DNA of 64,000 bases from Plazaster borealis (GCA_021014325.1 CM037463.1:21522026-21586025); one strand, 5' to 3'. Counted from the first letter of the stretch, positions 42,252 through 53,322 are shown. The notes: a model not told the origin generated them from the sequence alone. A program made the numbers and translations.

Positions 42252-42646
42252 TTAAAGGCAGGGTGTACTTTTGGTACTATTGTCAAAGACCAGTGTTCTC
42301 ACTTGGTGTATCCCAACATTATGCATAAAATAACAAACCTGTGAAAATTTGGGCTCGTTGGTCATCGAAGTTGCAAGAAAATAATGAAAGAAAAAACCCC
42401 CACCCTTGTTGCATAGAAACGTTTGCTTTCAGATGCCTGAAAAAAAGGCTTCATGCCTGAAGCCTTTCTCAGATTCAAATTTGTTGGTGAAAAATTACCT
42501 CTTTCTCTATAAAACTACAATACTTCAAAGGGTGTCAGTTTCTAACAATGTTTTATAGGAGCAACAGCTCTCCAGTGCTCTTCACCAAGTAATTTTTATG
42601 GGCATTAAATTTTGGAGTAATTACAAAAGGTATACCCTGCCTTTAA
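42252..42646. mobile_element. TTAA-type MITE, family A, inverted (copy A9)
   Basis: TTAAAGGCAGGGTGTAC to ATACCCTGCCTTTAA, in the same orientation as A3. The centre is the long variant, AAGGCTTCATGCCTGAAGCC. Fuller than A10, with which it shares CCCTGCC ends, so the two form a subgroup. Confidence 0.85.
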
Positions 42647-42722
42647 TGCCTGTAATTATCCATATATAATTTTTTTGTGTTGGATACACACTCTGAAGTA
42701 CATTGTTAGACCATGGAGCAAT

Positions 42723-42862
42723 AGACCGTGTCCAAATTGGCGGCTACAGAATTGGCGGCTAGATTTCCACGTCATCATGCGTTCAAGTGTAGTACGTCCT
42801 TATTAACGCCCTTGGCAACAGTCGTAGCTGAAGCTATAGCCGCCAATTCGGATCCGGCCTTA
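42723..42862. mobile_element. Palindromic repeat family H
   Basis: ACCGTGTCCAAATTGGCGGC and GCCGCCAATTCGGATCCGG are the inverted ends. AGATTTCCACGTCATCATGCG is shared with the 39083 copy in reverse. Confidence 0.75.
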
Positions 42863-42874
42863 GGGTGGTATCTA

Positions 42875-43045
42875 GGACCCAATTTCATGTCTTGCTTACT
42901 GCAGAAATCTACACTTACGCTCGCCATTCTCTGCTTACAGGATGAGCGCAAAATTTCTGCACTAGCTGTGTAAGCAAAGTACTTACATGCACAAGCAAAA
43001 TTTCCTTGCTAAACTGGGAATTACGCTGATGTTAAATGTGGTAAG
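42875..43045. mobile_element. Family E-related repeat, degraded
   Basis: AGGACCCAATTTCATGTC on the left, then GCTTACTGCAGAAATC and AAGCAAAATTTCCTTGC. The right terminus is not clear. Confidence 0.5.
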
Positions 43046-43285
43046 CGCCAATTTTTTCACCAACGGTAAATGAGCCTTAATTTGGTTCAAGTTGTTTGAT
43101 GAATATGGCTGTTTATCTTGAAGCAAATTTGAATTCTCGATTCTTATTGGTCGATCCAGGGCAACAACAGTATGATGTTAACCCATATTGTATGGTCCAT
43201 ATCACACCCTGTGTATTGCGCTGTTCTAACTCTGCGTATTGTGCTATTTTAAGCTGAGTGTCAAGTTTGCTTGAAGATAAAATTG

Positions 43286-43407
43286 TTACCACACACGCGT
43301 TCGTGGAATACAGAAAAATATAGCACGTCTGTATCCCATAGGCCTTCGTCCTCATTAAATATGGGAAGCACTATATTTTTCTGTACTCCACCCGCGCTTG
43401 TGTGATA
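43286..43407. mobile_element. TIR element with CACACACGCG arms
   Basis: TTACCACACACGCGTTCGTG with TACAGAAAAATATAGCAC on the left. The right arm, GCACTATATTTTTCTGTA with CACCCGCGCTTGTGTGATAA, is its imperfect reverse complement over about 40 bases. Non-coding foldback of about 120 bases; seen once here. Confidence 0.65.
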
Positions 43408-43547
43408 AAGGAAACAGTTAGGGTCCTATTGGTTACTGATGTCAAAACATATCCCTGTATAGCCAAGGGTTTGTCTTCCACCAAATAATTTATTTGAAGA
43501 AAGAAAATGCTCAGGTTTTCTTTGGGGGATTTGTTCTCTGCTGTAGG

Positions 43548-43656
43548 TCCTTTTAAAGCTGAAACTTTCACATATGACTTTTATTGTATCTTTCTTTATA
43601 ATTTTGCCTATAAATAAGCATTATATTGACAAAACCCAATCTATGATGCTACCTTT
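43548..43656. mobile_element. Repeat family G, partial
   Basis: AGCTGAAACTTTCACATATG, TTGCCTATAAATAAGC and CTATGATGCTACCTTTAA match the right part of 53600-53842. Confidence 0.55.
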
Positions 43657-44030
43657 AAAGAGAAAGTACTGGTTTTTAAAAAAGAGAGGGTATTATCGGG
43701 AAAATATTGATTAGTTTCAGTCTGCAATCACACTGATTGTACAAGAAGCAATCCTCTAGAGAAATAGGTTCACCTTAAATACTCTCAAAGTCAATTAAGT
43801 AGCTTTTGAAGACCATCCCCCCAATCACCATTGCTTGTTTCAGTTGCCGCAATTAAAATAAGCTTGTTTTGAAAATGAACATGCACAAAATTCCCTATCA
43901 AAAGGTTTGGTGTTTTTTTTCGTTTTTTTCCTCTGAAATTGACCATGCTGGATGCGTGTTGTGAAAAGCAGTGTACTTTCTCTTTAATTCAAAGATTCTC
44001 ATTTCTATTCCAGTGAATATATAATTGTGG
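43657..44030. other. Non-coding stretch, nothing identified
   Basis: No supported exon or repeat. Confidence 0.35.
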
Positions 44031-44457
44031 CATGTCGTGGCCGAGCGGTCAAGTGCACTGGACTCAAGCTTTGGTTTTTCTGATCAGCAGAGTGTGGGTT
44101 CGAATCCCGGTCTTGACACTTGTGTCCTTATAAGCAAGACATCAAATCCATTATTGCTTCGTCCTTCGGATGGGACGTAAAGCCGTAGGTCCTGTGTGTC
44201 GTGTAATGCACGTAAAAGAACCCATTACACTTAATCGCTAAGAGAAGGGGTTTGCCCCAGTGTTTTTGGCAATGGCTGTTGAGTGCGCTGCAGCACCTTG
44301 TAAACATTTAGAAGGCGCCTAGTCGGCATACATAAAATCGGTCTCATCGTTCAAAAATTTAAAAAATCTGTCTTAAAAATATTTCTCTTTGTTCAAGCAC
44401 CTTGAGGTACCTTATTTGGTAGGTACGTGCGCTATATAAAACTCCGGCATTATCATT
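44031..44457 (+). mobile_element. tRNA-derived SINE-1, long variant
   Basis: tRNA-like head CATGTCGTGGCCGAGCGGTC, B-box GGGTTCGAATCCCGG, then a body with TCGGATGGGACGTAAAGCCG, CACGTAAAAGAACCC and the LINE-like end GTGCGCTATATAAAACTCC. The body is the reverse complement of that in 55818-56230. The 3' end resembling a LINE tail suggests the partner LINE for mobilisation. Confidence 0.85.
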
Positions 44458-44984
44458 AAAAATGCAGCATCTGAAAACGGATGGAAGCTAGCTGTCACTT
44501 ACTTCATTCACAGATTGATGTAATGTATGTTTACCCTAATGGATAATCCAAAATGGACCTCCGTACTGTTTTACGTCTCTTTACCATAATGGACTGGATT
44601 GTTTAAGTGGTCGCCACCATCAAGTTAATGAACACAGCGAGTGAAAGCATCCATTTGTTGCTAACAGATTGACAGATCTCGTAGACACACGCCTACGACC
44701 ATAATATTAAAATTTATAAAAAGTACGTCCTGACTCTGACCCCCCCCCCCCCAGACTGTAGATTTACGCCTTTTGTGAAATCCGTGCGTAATCTTTCATG
44801 CCGGGTACAATGGTTTTGTGTTCGATTCTTCTATAACGCTACCCTGAGGGTTGTGGGATGGATGGCAGGCGTTTGAAAGAACGATCAAATTTCCAAAACA
44901 ACATGTGGACATAAGGGAGGGATATCGGTTTGTGTTTGCGAGATTGGTTGATATGAGGGAATAAAGGAAATAGGTGGAGCAGTG
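44458..44984. other. Non-coding stretch, nothing identified
   Basis: A C-run near 44742. No supported exon. Confidence 0.35.
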
Positions 44985-45440
44985 AGAAAGGACGACATCA
45001 TAATTTCAGAAGAGGTAGGCGAGGCCTAGGTAGGGGAGGGGGGGTGCATTTCCTCTAGGGAGTACATCATAAAACACCTGTTGATTTGAGTGATGTGAGA
45101 GTCCAGTCAGTTTTTAACAAATCATGAAAGGACAACATCACAATCTCAGAAGAGGTGGGTGGGGCTTGGGGGTGCGTTTCCTCTGGGGAGTACATACTAA
45201 AACACCTGTTGACTTGAGTGATGTGAGAGTCCAGTCAGTTAAACGAAGCATGAAAGGACAACATCACAATGTCAGAAGAGGTGGGTGGGGCTTGCGGGTG
45301 CGTTTCCTCAGGGGAGTACATACTAAAACACCTGTTGACTTGAGTGATGTGAGAGTCCAGTCAGTTAAACGAAGCATGAAAGGACAACATCACAATGTCA
45401 GAAGAGGTGGGTGGGGCTTGGGGTGCGTTTCCTCTGGGGA
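44985..45440 (+). repeat. 126-bp tandem repeat, four copies
   Basis: ATGAAAGGACAACATCACAAT recurs at 45124, 45250 and 45376, exactly 126 bases apart, with a diverged copy from about 44985. Since 126 is 3 x 42, one frame stays open through three copies (42-residue repeats with GGWGLG and HTKTPVDLSDVRV). No splice sites or homology support a gene. The last copy is cut short at GGGGAGTACATC, where a half family B element begins. Confidence 0.9.
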
Positions 45441-45446
45441 GTACAT

Positions 45447-45590
45447 CCCCTCCAGATTTTCAGCAATATTTCAAAAACACTACCCCCTTTTGAAATGAAA
45501 TTTTCACAGGTTATTTTGGATATATCTACATTTATTTGGGATTAAAACAATCAAACGGTTCCAAAAACCAAAGGTATGCTTTGCCTGTAA
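45447..45590. mobile_element. Family B MITE, right half only (B4)
   Basis: CCTCCAGATTTTCAGCAATA, then TTTTGAAATGAAATTTTCAC and AACCAAAGGTATGCTTTGCC are the reverse complement of one arm of B3. The opposite arm and centre are missing. Confidence 0.75.
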
Positions 45591-46959
45591 GAGGAATTTG
45601 ATTAAATAGGCATGAATACTAGTAGAAAATGTGCACCCCCCCTTGCCCTAATTGGCATTAAATGTGAAGACAACCAACATCAGCTATGATTTCAATGTGA
45701 TGTGATGTCCTAAAATTATGTTGAGAAATACTTACATTATAGGCCCCTATTTAGATCTTATTTGAAACCTCTTATACTCATCTATTTGATGCGCAAATAA
45801 AACCCAGTTTTGAGTTTTAGCAAGAAGTGCCTGGGTTTTTTTTTGCATAGAGCGTCACAAATGTGATCAATTTAAATTTATAACTAAGACATATATGTAA
45901 TATTATTTCCGATCAAGAAAAAAACGGAACCTCCAATATATACAGCTTAGCTGCACGTTTAACATTTTACGTGGAAACTTGCTTTATTTTATTGAACGAA
46001 TCGTCAACGCCAAGCGCTATGTGTGCTTTAAAACCTGAGTGCTTTGTAACATTACCTGAGCTGTATTCTTTCTCACGTCTTATTTAGCATTTTGAAGGGG
46101 GTTTGGAGATCCAAACCCAGACTGTACACCAGACTGTACAAAACCTACATGTTTCTGCCTTCAATGCAGAAACATGCACACCTACGAGAACGCAATGAAG
46201 TAAATGCAGTCGCTCACCTACATCTCCAATAGTAGAGTGATTCTTCAAAACACCCAAATTTCTATTTGGAATTTCCGTCAGACAATCCCCCCTGGCCCTT
46301 GACCCATCCCCACACTAGTTGAATATTACAGTCTGGTACCGGGTAACACTATAAATGTAGATCCAGTAGATAGAGCACAGTTTAAATAGGCCAAACCTGT
46401 TATTGCCCATTTTTCATTTGCGCGTTAGATCAATAATCCACACATGTCCGTGTGAGATTGCGGTACATGAGCGATTATATTAAAGCTCAGAAATTAAAGT
46501 ATAGGACTCAAGACTCCACTCATTTTCAAAGTTTATGTTTAGTAGGAACGAGATATCTCTGATCTGAATGTGCATGATGTAAATAACGATTATATGAAGA
46601 TGACCATGGGTTATTAATGAGTTGTGTTCGCCATTTTTAATTACAAAAACTTCATCATAATTCTATAAACTTTACATCAAAGAGAGAGGCATCTTTGGTG
46701 CGTTTTTGAGAGTTGTATGCCTGATTCCTCAGTTTTTCAGTATTTCAGTATCTTCAGTTTTTTGGCTCGGTTAGTTTGACCAGATTACCTTGGTTGCCTT
46801 AGCAGAAGGTGGCCGGTCAAACTACCCATTGGACTCTGTTAAGTTACCTGGGAGAAATTTTCATGGGCTGTTCGCGCGGTACTTAAAAATGGTAAAGTTA
46901 CCCATTTGCTTGGTTAGTTTACCCTCCAAAAAGTCCAATGCAAACACGGCTTATGACCA
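45591..46959. other. Repeat-poor non-coding stretch
   Basis: Nothing recurrent. Segments around 46780-46940 have several near-repeats of TTACCT/TTACCC with GGTCAAACTACCC, not clearly a known element. Confidence 0.4.
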
Positions 46960-47090
46960 AGTCAATAATTTAATAGATGTAAACTTTGCATCGGGGATAA
47001 AGAATATAATTTGTATTTACCCTTACACCGATGTGTGTTAAGTTAAGCACTGTATACTCGGTACTTTCCAGAGCTCTGTGGAAAAAGAGA
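46960..47090 (-). mobile_element. tRNA-derived SINE-3, 3' part only
   Basis: TTAATAGATGTAAACTTTGC, ACCCTTACACCGATGTGTG and AGCACTGTATACTCGG match the SINE-3 body. The tRNA-like head is missing. Confidence 0.65.
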
Positions 47091-48543
47091 GATTTTCTTT
47101 TTTTTTAAATCAATAATGTTCAGAATGAGTTGTGTATAGATCTGAGAAGAACTGTGGCAAGTTGATGATTTGATGGGTATGCTCTGATCATCCTCAGGGA
47201 AAATCTCATGTTGTGCCGTCCTAAAATTAAAACGTTTTGTGGGGCTCTTTCTTGTTGTATTTTTATCATTGATTTGATTATGAAATAGTGTCAAGGTTTG
47301 GATTAATGAACTCTATAGAAATGAAACGTGATTCCATGCAGTAAGGTTGAATCTCATTTGCCATTTGCCTCTCTGCGCATTTTTTCTTCTTTGTACGTAT
47401 CTTTATGACCTTGTGCCAAGTAAACAAATAATGTGACAGCGCAGACTTTGTGATGTACTCTTCAACCAATTTTTAGTAGCTATATTTCACAATCAGTAAT
47501 AACAGGGAAATATTTCTCTGACCCAATTTGCTTCCATGACGTACAACGATACTTGACTTTGATTATCGCCTGAAGATTATATTTTGTTACCCTGGATCCA
47601 CAAACTGAAGGCCAAGAATCCTTAAGTAGGATTCAGAGCAGAGCCGAGCATTACCCGCCCCATTCGTTGTCGGACACAATTTCCACTCAGGTAACATAGT
47701 TAAGACTGTATGTGTACCTGCTGTGTGCTTTATTCAATGTGCGGCGGTGAGTTTAATGAGAAACGCAGCACCCATAGATTCTCATGTGATAAATGATGGA
47801 GGTAATTTTAACTGACGCTCGGAGTCGTCCCAATGCAGTGATCCATCCTCTGCTTATATTAATATGCTACCAGGGGAGTTCTTTTGATGCCCTTGTTTCT
47901 TAATGGAGGTCCTGTTTGTCTATGCATAAGCTCCAGAGGAGAATAGTGACCAATATATAACAGCTTCACGCTCGCTGGCTTTGTACGCCGTGTTTTACAG
48001 AACAAAATGTTAAACGAATCATGGGAATAACGACCAATTTTAATCTTAACAAGCATGTGTTGCCTAATAAATAAAATTTATTTTATTTATTTGTAGGTTT
48101 GTCGGTTCAATTTTAAGACCTTCCTTTTGTTTTATGAGCCCACCCACAAAAAACAAATAACACAATGCCTTGGGTATCCATCATCACATTCGTCAATACC
48201 TCGTTAAACATCAATTGTTTTTGGAAGAGTAAATTAATTCCCCTCCTCTAGTTTTTCTATAAACAAACCAAACTACCAAATAACACGGTGCTCACATTTT
48301 AGTATAAACAACGGAAAACGGTTTCCTGTTTCACGTTCATAATGGGGGGGGGGGCGCAGTCAAAAATAAGCAATGGTGTCGGTGTGGTCTATAAATGCAA
48401 TTTTCTTGAATTTGACAGGGTTTTTTTTGCAAAGGGATGTTTCTCTGATGAATTGGTACTGATATGAGTTTGATTTTAGGAATACTTAGATTAAAACTAT
48501 AATTTTTACAGATCATTTTATTTTAGAAATCCTCCAAAGATCT
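47091..48543. other. Repeat-poor non-coding stretch
   Basis: The 47480-48060 part is less AT-rich and single-copy looking. A G-run lies near 48343. No exon has both splice sites. Confidence 0.4.
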
Positions 48544-48710
48544 GGGCCCAATTTCATAGAGCTGCTTAAGCAGAAAATATTGCTCATCAATTTTCTGCTG
48601 AGCAGAAATGAGCAGGACACCAGTCGAAAATTGTACATGTGTCTTGGTAGTTTGGTTGGTAACCATATTCTGGTCAGCAAAATTTTAAGCAGCTCTATGA
48701 AATTGGCCCC
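48544..48710. mobile_element. Foldback repeat family E
   Basis: GGGCCCAATTTCATAGAGCTG and CAGCTCTATGAAATTGGCCCC as inverted ends. The left half matches 33918 closely; a short deletion lies in the right half. Confidence 0.85.
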
Positions 48711-49276
48711 AGGTTTTACCTTGGAGGGTTATTCCCTCACAGTTCATCTTGATTTCTGAAAACCTCTCAGGGCTGCAGATAATTTGCACGGATTAAACTT
48801 CAAAAATGTCTCAATATATAAATTTATCCTTTTGAACACGGGAAGACAAACATTTCAGGTATTAAGTCCAAGCCTTTTGGGAGTTATGGTGAGGTTGTGA
48901 TCTCCTGTTCAGAAAAAAAAGAAGTTTTCTTTCATATTGATATTAAATATAAACTTCAAATACATGGTTTTCAAAAAATTAAAAAAAGGGAAAAAGGCAC
49001 CTCTGGACACTTAAGTGTTTAAATCCTGCTGTTGCAGGAAGAAGGAAATGAAGAAACTTGTCCACAGCAAAAGCTTGAAGACTTCAGTCTTAATCCTCTT
49101 TAATGTATTAACTGACTCAAGATAAATGGGTTTTATTGTCAAGAGATTTACATGTAACAGTTCACGAGAATAACTATAGTAGTAAACTTGTGGGTACTAC
49201 CATGAATAGCACTCTTTTGGGAGAAGTGTTTCTTTCTGAGAAGAAACCGTTGCGGTCTCGATGTTTTGAACAGTAT
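48711..49276. other. AT-rich non-coding stretch, nothing identified
   Basis: No supported exon or repeat. Confidence 0.35.
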
Positions 49277-49640
49277 GGCGCGTCGTGGCCGAGCGGTCTA
49301 ATTCACCGAACCCGAGCTTTGGTGTTGTAGGCAGCAGAGTGTGGGTTCGAATCCCGGTCGTGACACTTGTGCCCTTGAGCAAGGCACTTAGCCATAATTG
49401 CTTCGTAAAAAGTTGAGAAGGTAGTGCATTCTGCTCTACCAGCCAGGCTCCTAGTGGATGATACTAATGCCTACATCCTTACGGACTGTGAAGGGGGTAA
49501 CCCTGTTTCAGCCCCAAGAGTAGGTGGCAACGTGCTCCTGGTGACAGTTGATTTGGGTCGACAGCCCGAATAGGTTAAGTGTAGCCCTCACCTTGAAGTG
49601 GCTGTCCGGCCTTGTGATTTTAGGCGATTATCTCACAATT
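49277..49640 (+). mobile_element. tRNA-derived SINE-1, full-length type
   Basis: Head CGTCGTGGCCGAGCGGTCTA, B-box GGGTTCGAATCCCGGTCG, body AAGGCACTTAGCCATAATTG, GATGATACTAATGCCTACATC and ACAGTTGATTTGGGTCGACA, ending near GTGGCTGTCCGGCC. The best preserved short-type SINE-1 in the window; heads like this come from Leu/Ser-type tRNAs. Confidence 0.85.
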
Positions 49641-49661
49641 CTTTTCTTTTTTAAAGTATAC

Positions 49662-49712
49662 TCTGCTCATCTTCAGGAGAAGAATCCACTGTTTCTCCTG
49701 AAGACGAGCAGA
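49662..49712. repeat. 20-bp-stem hairpin
   Basis: TCTGCTCATCTTCAGGAGAA pairs with TTCTCCTGAAGACGAGCAGA, with one mismatch (G:U in RNA) and an 11-base loop. It lies about 20 bases past the SINE-1. Confidence 0.75.
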
Positions 49713-49884
49713 CTATAAAAACGCTTCTCCCAAAATAGTTGTATACATGGTTTTATACAAGTTTACTACTGTATTTCTGATGATATAATTCTTCTGATCC
49801 ACACCGTGAAAAGCTTCAAACTTCACCTTACAGGTCACTGTTGGTCTAAAGTTAAGAATCCACAGACTCACTGAGGGTTAGGAT

Positions 49885-50098
49885 TATTATTTATTTGTTA
49901 TTTGCCCTTACACCGATGTATGTAAGCACTTTATGCTCAGTGCTTTGTCGAATTCTATGAACAAAAAATCCACAGGCATATTACTTGGGTGGTATTCGAA
50001 CCCACGACCTTTGCCATTCCAGAGCAGATTTCTGGCCACTAGACTATCACCAAGATTGCCCGGTAGCTAGAGGTAGTTCAAATCCTATATTTCAAAAG
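49885..50098 (-). mobile_element. tRNA-derived SINE-3, full-length type
   Basis: On the minus strand: a head with CTAGCTACCGGGCAATCTTG and GGTGATAGTCTAGTGGCC, a B-box GTGGGTTCGAATACC, then TGAGCATAAAGTGCTTACA and ACATCGGTGTAAGGGC at the 3' end. The internal promoter layout is tRNA-like. Confidence 0.75.
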
Positions 50099-51084
50099 AA
50101 AGGCCATAAGCAATAAAATGACTCCTTACAAAAAAAACTTTGAGATCCTACTGTGTCTATGGGTTGTTTTCCCTTCAGATATTCCTCCCACCTGAATAAT
50201 GACGAGAGAAAAAAAATCAAGTCGAAGTTTGGCATATCAATAACTTGTACTTGTTGCTAAAGTCAACCCCACAGACAAGTTCTCCCATTCCCATTCAGAA
50301 TTTAACCTTCCTATAATGACTTATGAATGGCAGAAAACTGATCAAACATTCAGTTTTCTTGAAACACAATTTTGCACATTTAATTGCTTACGCCCTTTCT
50401 CCGGTACGACGATATATCATCGGCTTTAGGAAGGTAGTCAATCCATTCTCATTCTCTAGCTTTCAATAATTACAGCATACAACGAACTGCAGCATGTGAA
50501 CATTTTTGCCTTATTTAGGTGGTCGCATTTCAGTATTCATGCAATGGATTTTGTTCATTTTGATTGCTGCAAACAAAACAAGCAAAGCCTGTTTTGGAGG
50601 TGTTCAAATGCTTTTGACTTCAGACAGTATTTCAGACAAGAAATATTTCTCCAGACGATTGGTACTTGTAATGAGCTTCTATTTTATTATCAGTAGGCAT
50701 TCAAACTGAAATTTTGTCAGTCAATCTTCTCCGGTGATTCCCAATTCTGTACTCTGTCTGTAAAAGCTTTTGCTGACCCAAATTTCTGGGGCTTTTTTTT
50801 TTTTTTTCCCCCGCCAGTGTTAGCTCCGTCTGAGAATGGCGCACAGGAATTCCATCAGCATTTTGGTATTGATTAGAATCTTGAGTCAGTACACGCTCCA
50901 AGCTGACTGTCACGAAGTAGCTTCTAGAGTAAACTCTCCCTCCCTCTCTGTCTCTCAGTCTTGGTTCTGCCTCTGTCTCATCTCCAGGGGAACATGAGAA
51001 ACCCACTCCACCACTTGGAGGTGTAATCGCAAAAGAACAATTTGTCTTCGGGAATATGTTATTTATCATATTATCCTAATTTAT
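50099..51084. other. Repeat-poor non-coding stretch
   Basis: A minus-strand frame of 122 codons at 50701-51069 has no splice or repeat support. A T-run lies near 50795. Nothing recurrent. Confidence 0.4.
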
Positions 51085-51599
51085 TTAAAGGTATTATATA
51101 ATATACAGGATTGTATGGATAAAAAACATCAGTGTTTTCACAGAAAAAAAATGGTTCTAGTATGAACCTCTTAAAGGTATCGTACACGTTTGGTAATGAC
51201 TCAAAACAAGTATTAGCATAAAAACTTACTTGGTAACAAGCAACGGAGAGCTGTTGATAGTATAAAACATTGTAGGAAACGACTCCCTGTGAAGTAACGT
51301 AGTTTTTGAGAAAGAGGTAATTTCTCATTAAAATAATAAAAAACTTCTTGCAAGTAGTTTTTATTCCTATCTGAAAGCACACAAATTTGTACAACAAGGG
51401 TGTTTTTTCTTTCATCATTTTCTTGCAACCCAAATTTTAACAGGCTTGTTATTTTGTGCATATGTTGGGATACACCAAGTAAAAACGCTGGTCTTTGACA
51501 ATTTCCAAACGTGTTCAGTGCCTTTAAACAGTAAGCTTTCAGACAAAAATAAAAACAATGATGCTTTTTATCCTTACCAAACCTGTTTAATACCTTTAA
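51085..51599. mobile_element. TTAA-type MITE, family C (copy C3), carrying a nested A element
   Basis: Left part starts TTTAAAGGTATTATATAATA; right part ends ACCTGTTTAATACCTTTAAA. A family A element occupies 51171-51527. Without it, the flanks read GAACCTCTTAA-ACAGTAAGCTTTC, matching GAACTTCATAATCAGTAATC in C1. Confidence 0.85.
51171..51527. mobile_element. TTAA-type MITE, family A (copy A6), nested in C3
   Basis: TTAAAGGTATCGTACACG to GTTCAGTGCCTTTAA. The core has TTCTTGCAAGTAGTTTTTA, one step away from the perfect palindrome. A short deletion removed GATGACCAATTGA from the right arm. Confidence 0.9.
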
Positions 51600-52947
51600 A
51601 AGTCCTGGATTTATTCTAGGCTACAGGGTGTGCGTTTGATGCATAGTGATATTTTAACGAAAAAATGTCCAAGACCCAAATCACGAAATGTGACATACGT
51701 TTGGGGGGTATAGGGTTGCTAGAGGTAGGGCACTGAACCCTTCAGGCAGAGTTTGCCCGGGCGGAAGCCGCATTCTGTTTCCCCACCTGCTCTGTAGTGC
51801 AGAAGCGGGGGACTCCTCAATTCTCGTCTTGAGAAATGTCGTATGGGGAACATTAAGTGAAGATGTTAATCGTGTTTTTTTTCCCTTTTTTTTCTTCTTC
51901 AATTTTCAACCCAAGATGTAATCAAACAATCGGGCAAAATAGTCCGCTCCCCCCTTTTCACTTAAAAAAGATGCTCAATGCTGATATCACTAACGGGAAA
52001 AGTGACAAAGGTAGTAGCTACAGAAAGGATAAAATGTCTCGGTCTGGAGGCCTGCTCATCCAAATTATGCCAGCAACACCTAAAATAATATTGAATCTAT
52101 GAGAAAATGCATGTAAAAAAGAACCGCGTATTGTTTGGTCACTTGACTCGCGTCGAGGGCCGCAATCCTATTCAAACTGAGTAATTTGTCTGATTGTGAA
52201 CGTTAAGCACGCAGAGTTGATTTTAAACAAGCACACTTAATGAAGCGGGTTCTCTCTTGAGAAAACTGATCTTACTTTCATCTAAATTATTTCATTATCT
52301 AAGGAGATAACATCATTTTGTAAATTGTTCACCTGAGGGAGGAACTTATTAGATATCGTGGAAGTAAAATACAGAAAGATTGTATGTGCATCTTACAATG
52401 TCTTACTCTAAGGGCAAGGGAACTGTCTTAAAAATGCCGAGGTAATGTCCTTTGGAAAGAGCAAAGAGCCCTTCTGACACTAAAACCTTTACAGGCAATC
52501 AGAAAAACTTCCATTAAGGAGCCAACATGAAACATTCAATGGTGATTTTCTTTTTCTTCTTTTGGGGGGGGGGAATGAATGAGGGATTGGAGGAAATCAT
52601 CCATTAGAAAGGCACGCAGTCTGTTGTTGTTCAAAATAAACGTGTCGATAAAACACTTGCCTTGGCAACCCTTTTTTTCTTTCTGGTTAACTGTACTAAG
52701 TGCTGCAAATCAGCAATTAGAATCAGGGCATGTGAAGTGAGAAGGGCCCGGGACGCTTTTTTTAGCTTGGGTCGTCCACTGGCTGCATCAAAATCGCTCA
52801 AGTGTCAGAGAGGAGACAGGGAAATCGACGCGGGTACTTGACTCAAACATACCAGACCAAACCTCGGTTCATCCGTCGAGATGCTAAGTCAATAAATTTA
52901 CACAGCGAGCTTTTTCTCTTGTTGCTGGTATATTTTATTGCTTGCTT
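51600..52947. other. Repeat-poor non-coding stretch
   Basis: Contains short open frames (for example 51863-52102) without splice support and a G-run near 52563. No recurring element. Confidence 0.4.
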
Positions 52948-53322
52948 TTAAAGGTATCGTACACGTTTGGTAATGACTCAAAACAAATATTAGAATAAAA
53001 ACTTACTTGGTAACAAGCAATGGAGAGCTGTTGATAGTATAAAACAATGTAGGAAACGACTCCCTCTGAAGTAATGTAGTTTTTGAGAAAGAGGTAATTT
53101 CTCACTAAAATAATAAAAACTTCTTGCAAGAAGTTTTTATTCCTAATCTGAAAGCACACAAATTTGTACAACAAGGGTGTTTTTTCTTTCATCATTTTCT
53201 TGCAACTTCGATGACCAATTGAGCCCAAATTTTCACAGGCTTGTTATTTTATGCATATGTTGGGATACACCAAGTGAGAACACTGGTCTTTGACAATTTC
53301 CAAACGTGTACGATGCCTTTAA
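52948..53322. mobile_element. TTAA-type MITE, family A (copy A7)
   Basis: Complete: TTAAAGGTATCGTACACG to ACGTGTACGATGCCTTTAA. Perfect 30-base central palindrome at 53112-53141. It shares the TATCGTACACG left end with A6, so the two are close relatives. Confidence 0.9.

Noticed and set aside
44031..44110. tRNA-gene-like sequences (also at 49277, 8742, 21133, 62858 and others)
   Set aside because: Each is followed by a shared non-tRNA body and tail, and the heads have decayed, so they are SINE heads and not functional tRNA genes.
45124..45498. A 124-codon frame of 42-residue repeats as a possible repeat protein
   Set aside because: Openness follows from a 126-bp period; no signal sequence, splice sites or family match. 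Reported as a satellite.
50701..51069. A 122-codon minus-strand open frame in repeat-free DNA
   Set aside because: It crosses a poly-T/poly-A tract coding for lysines and has no splice support. A frame of this length is expected by chance several times in 64 kb. Kept as something to check only if transcripts map here.
51863..52102. An open frame with a Lys/Ser-rich end
   Set aside because: Opens with a run of phenylalanines from poly-T; no splice or homology support.
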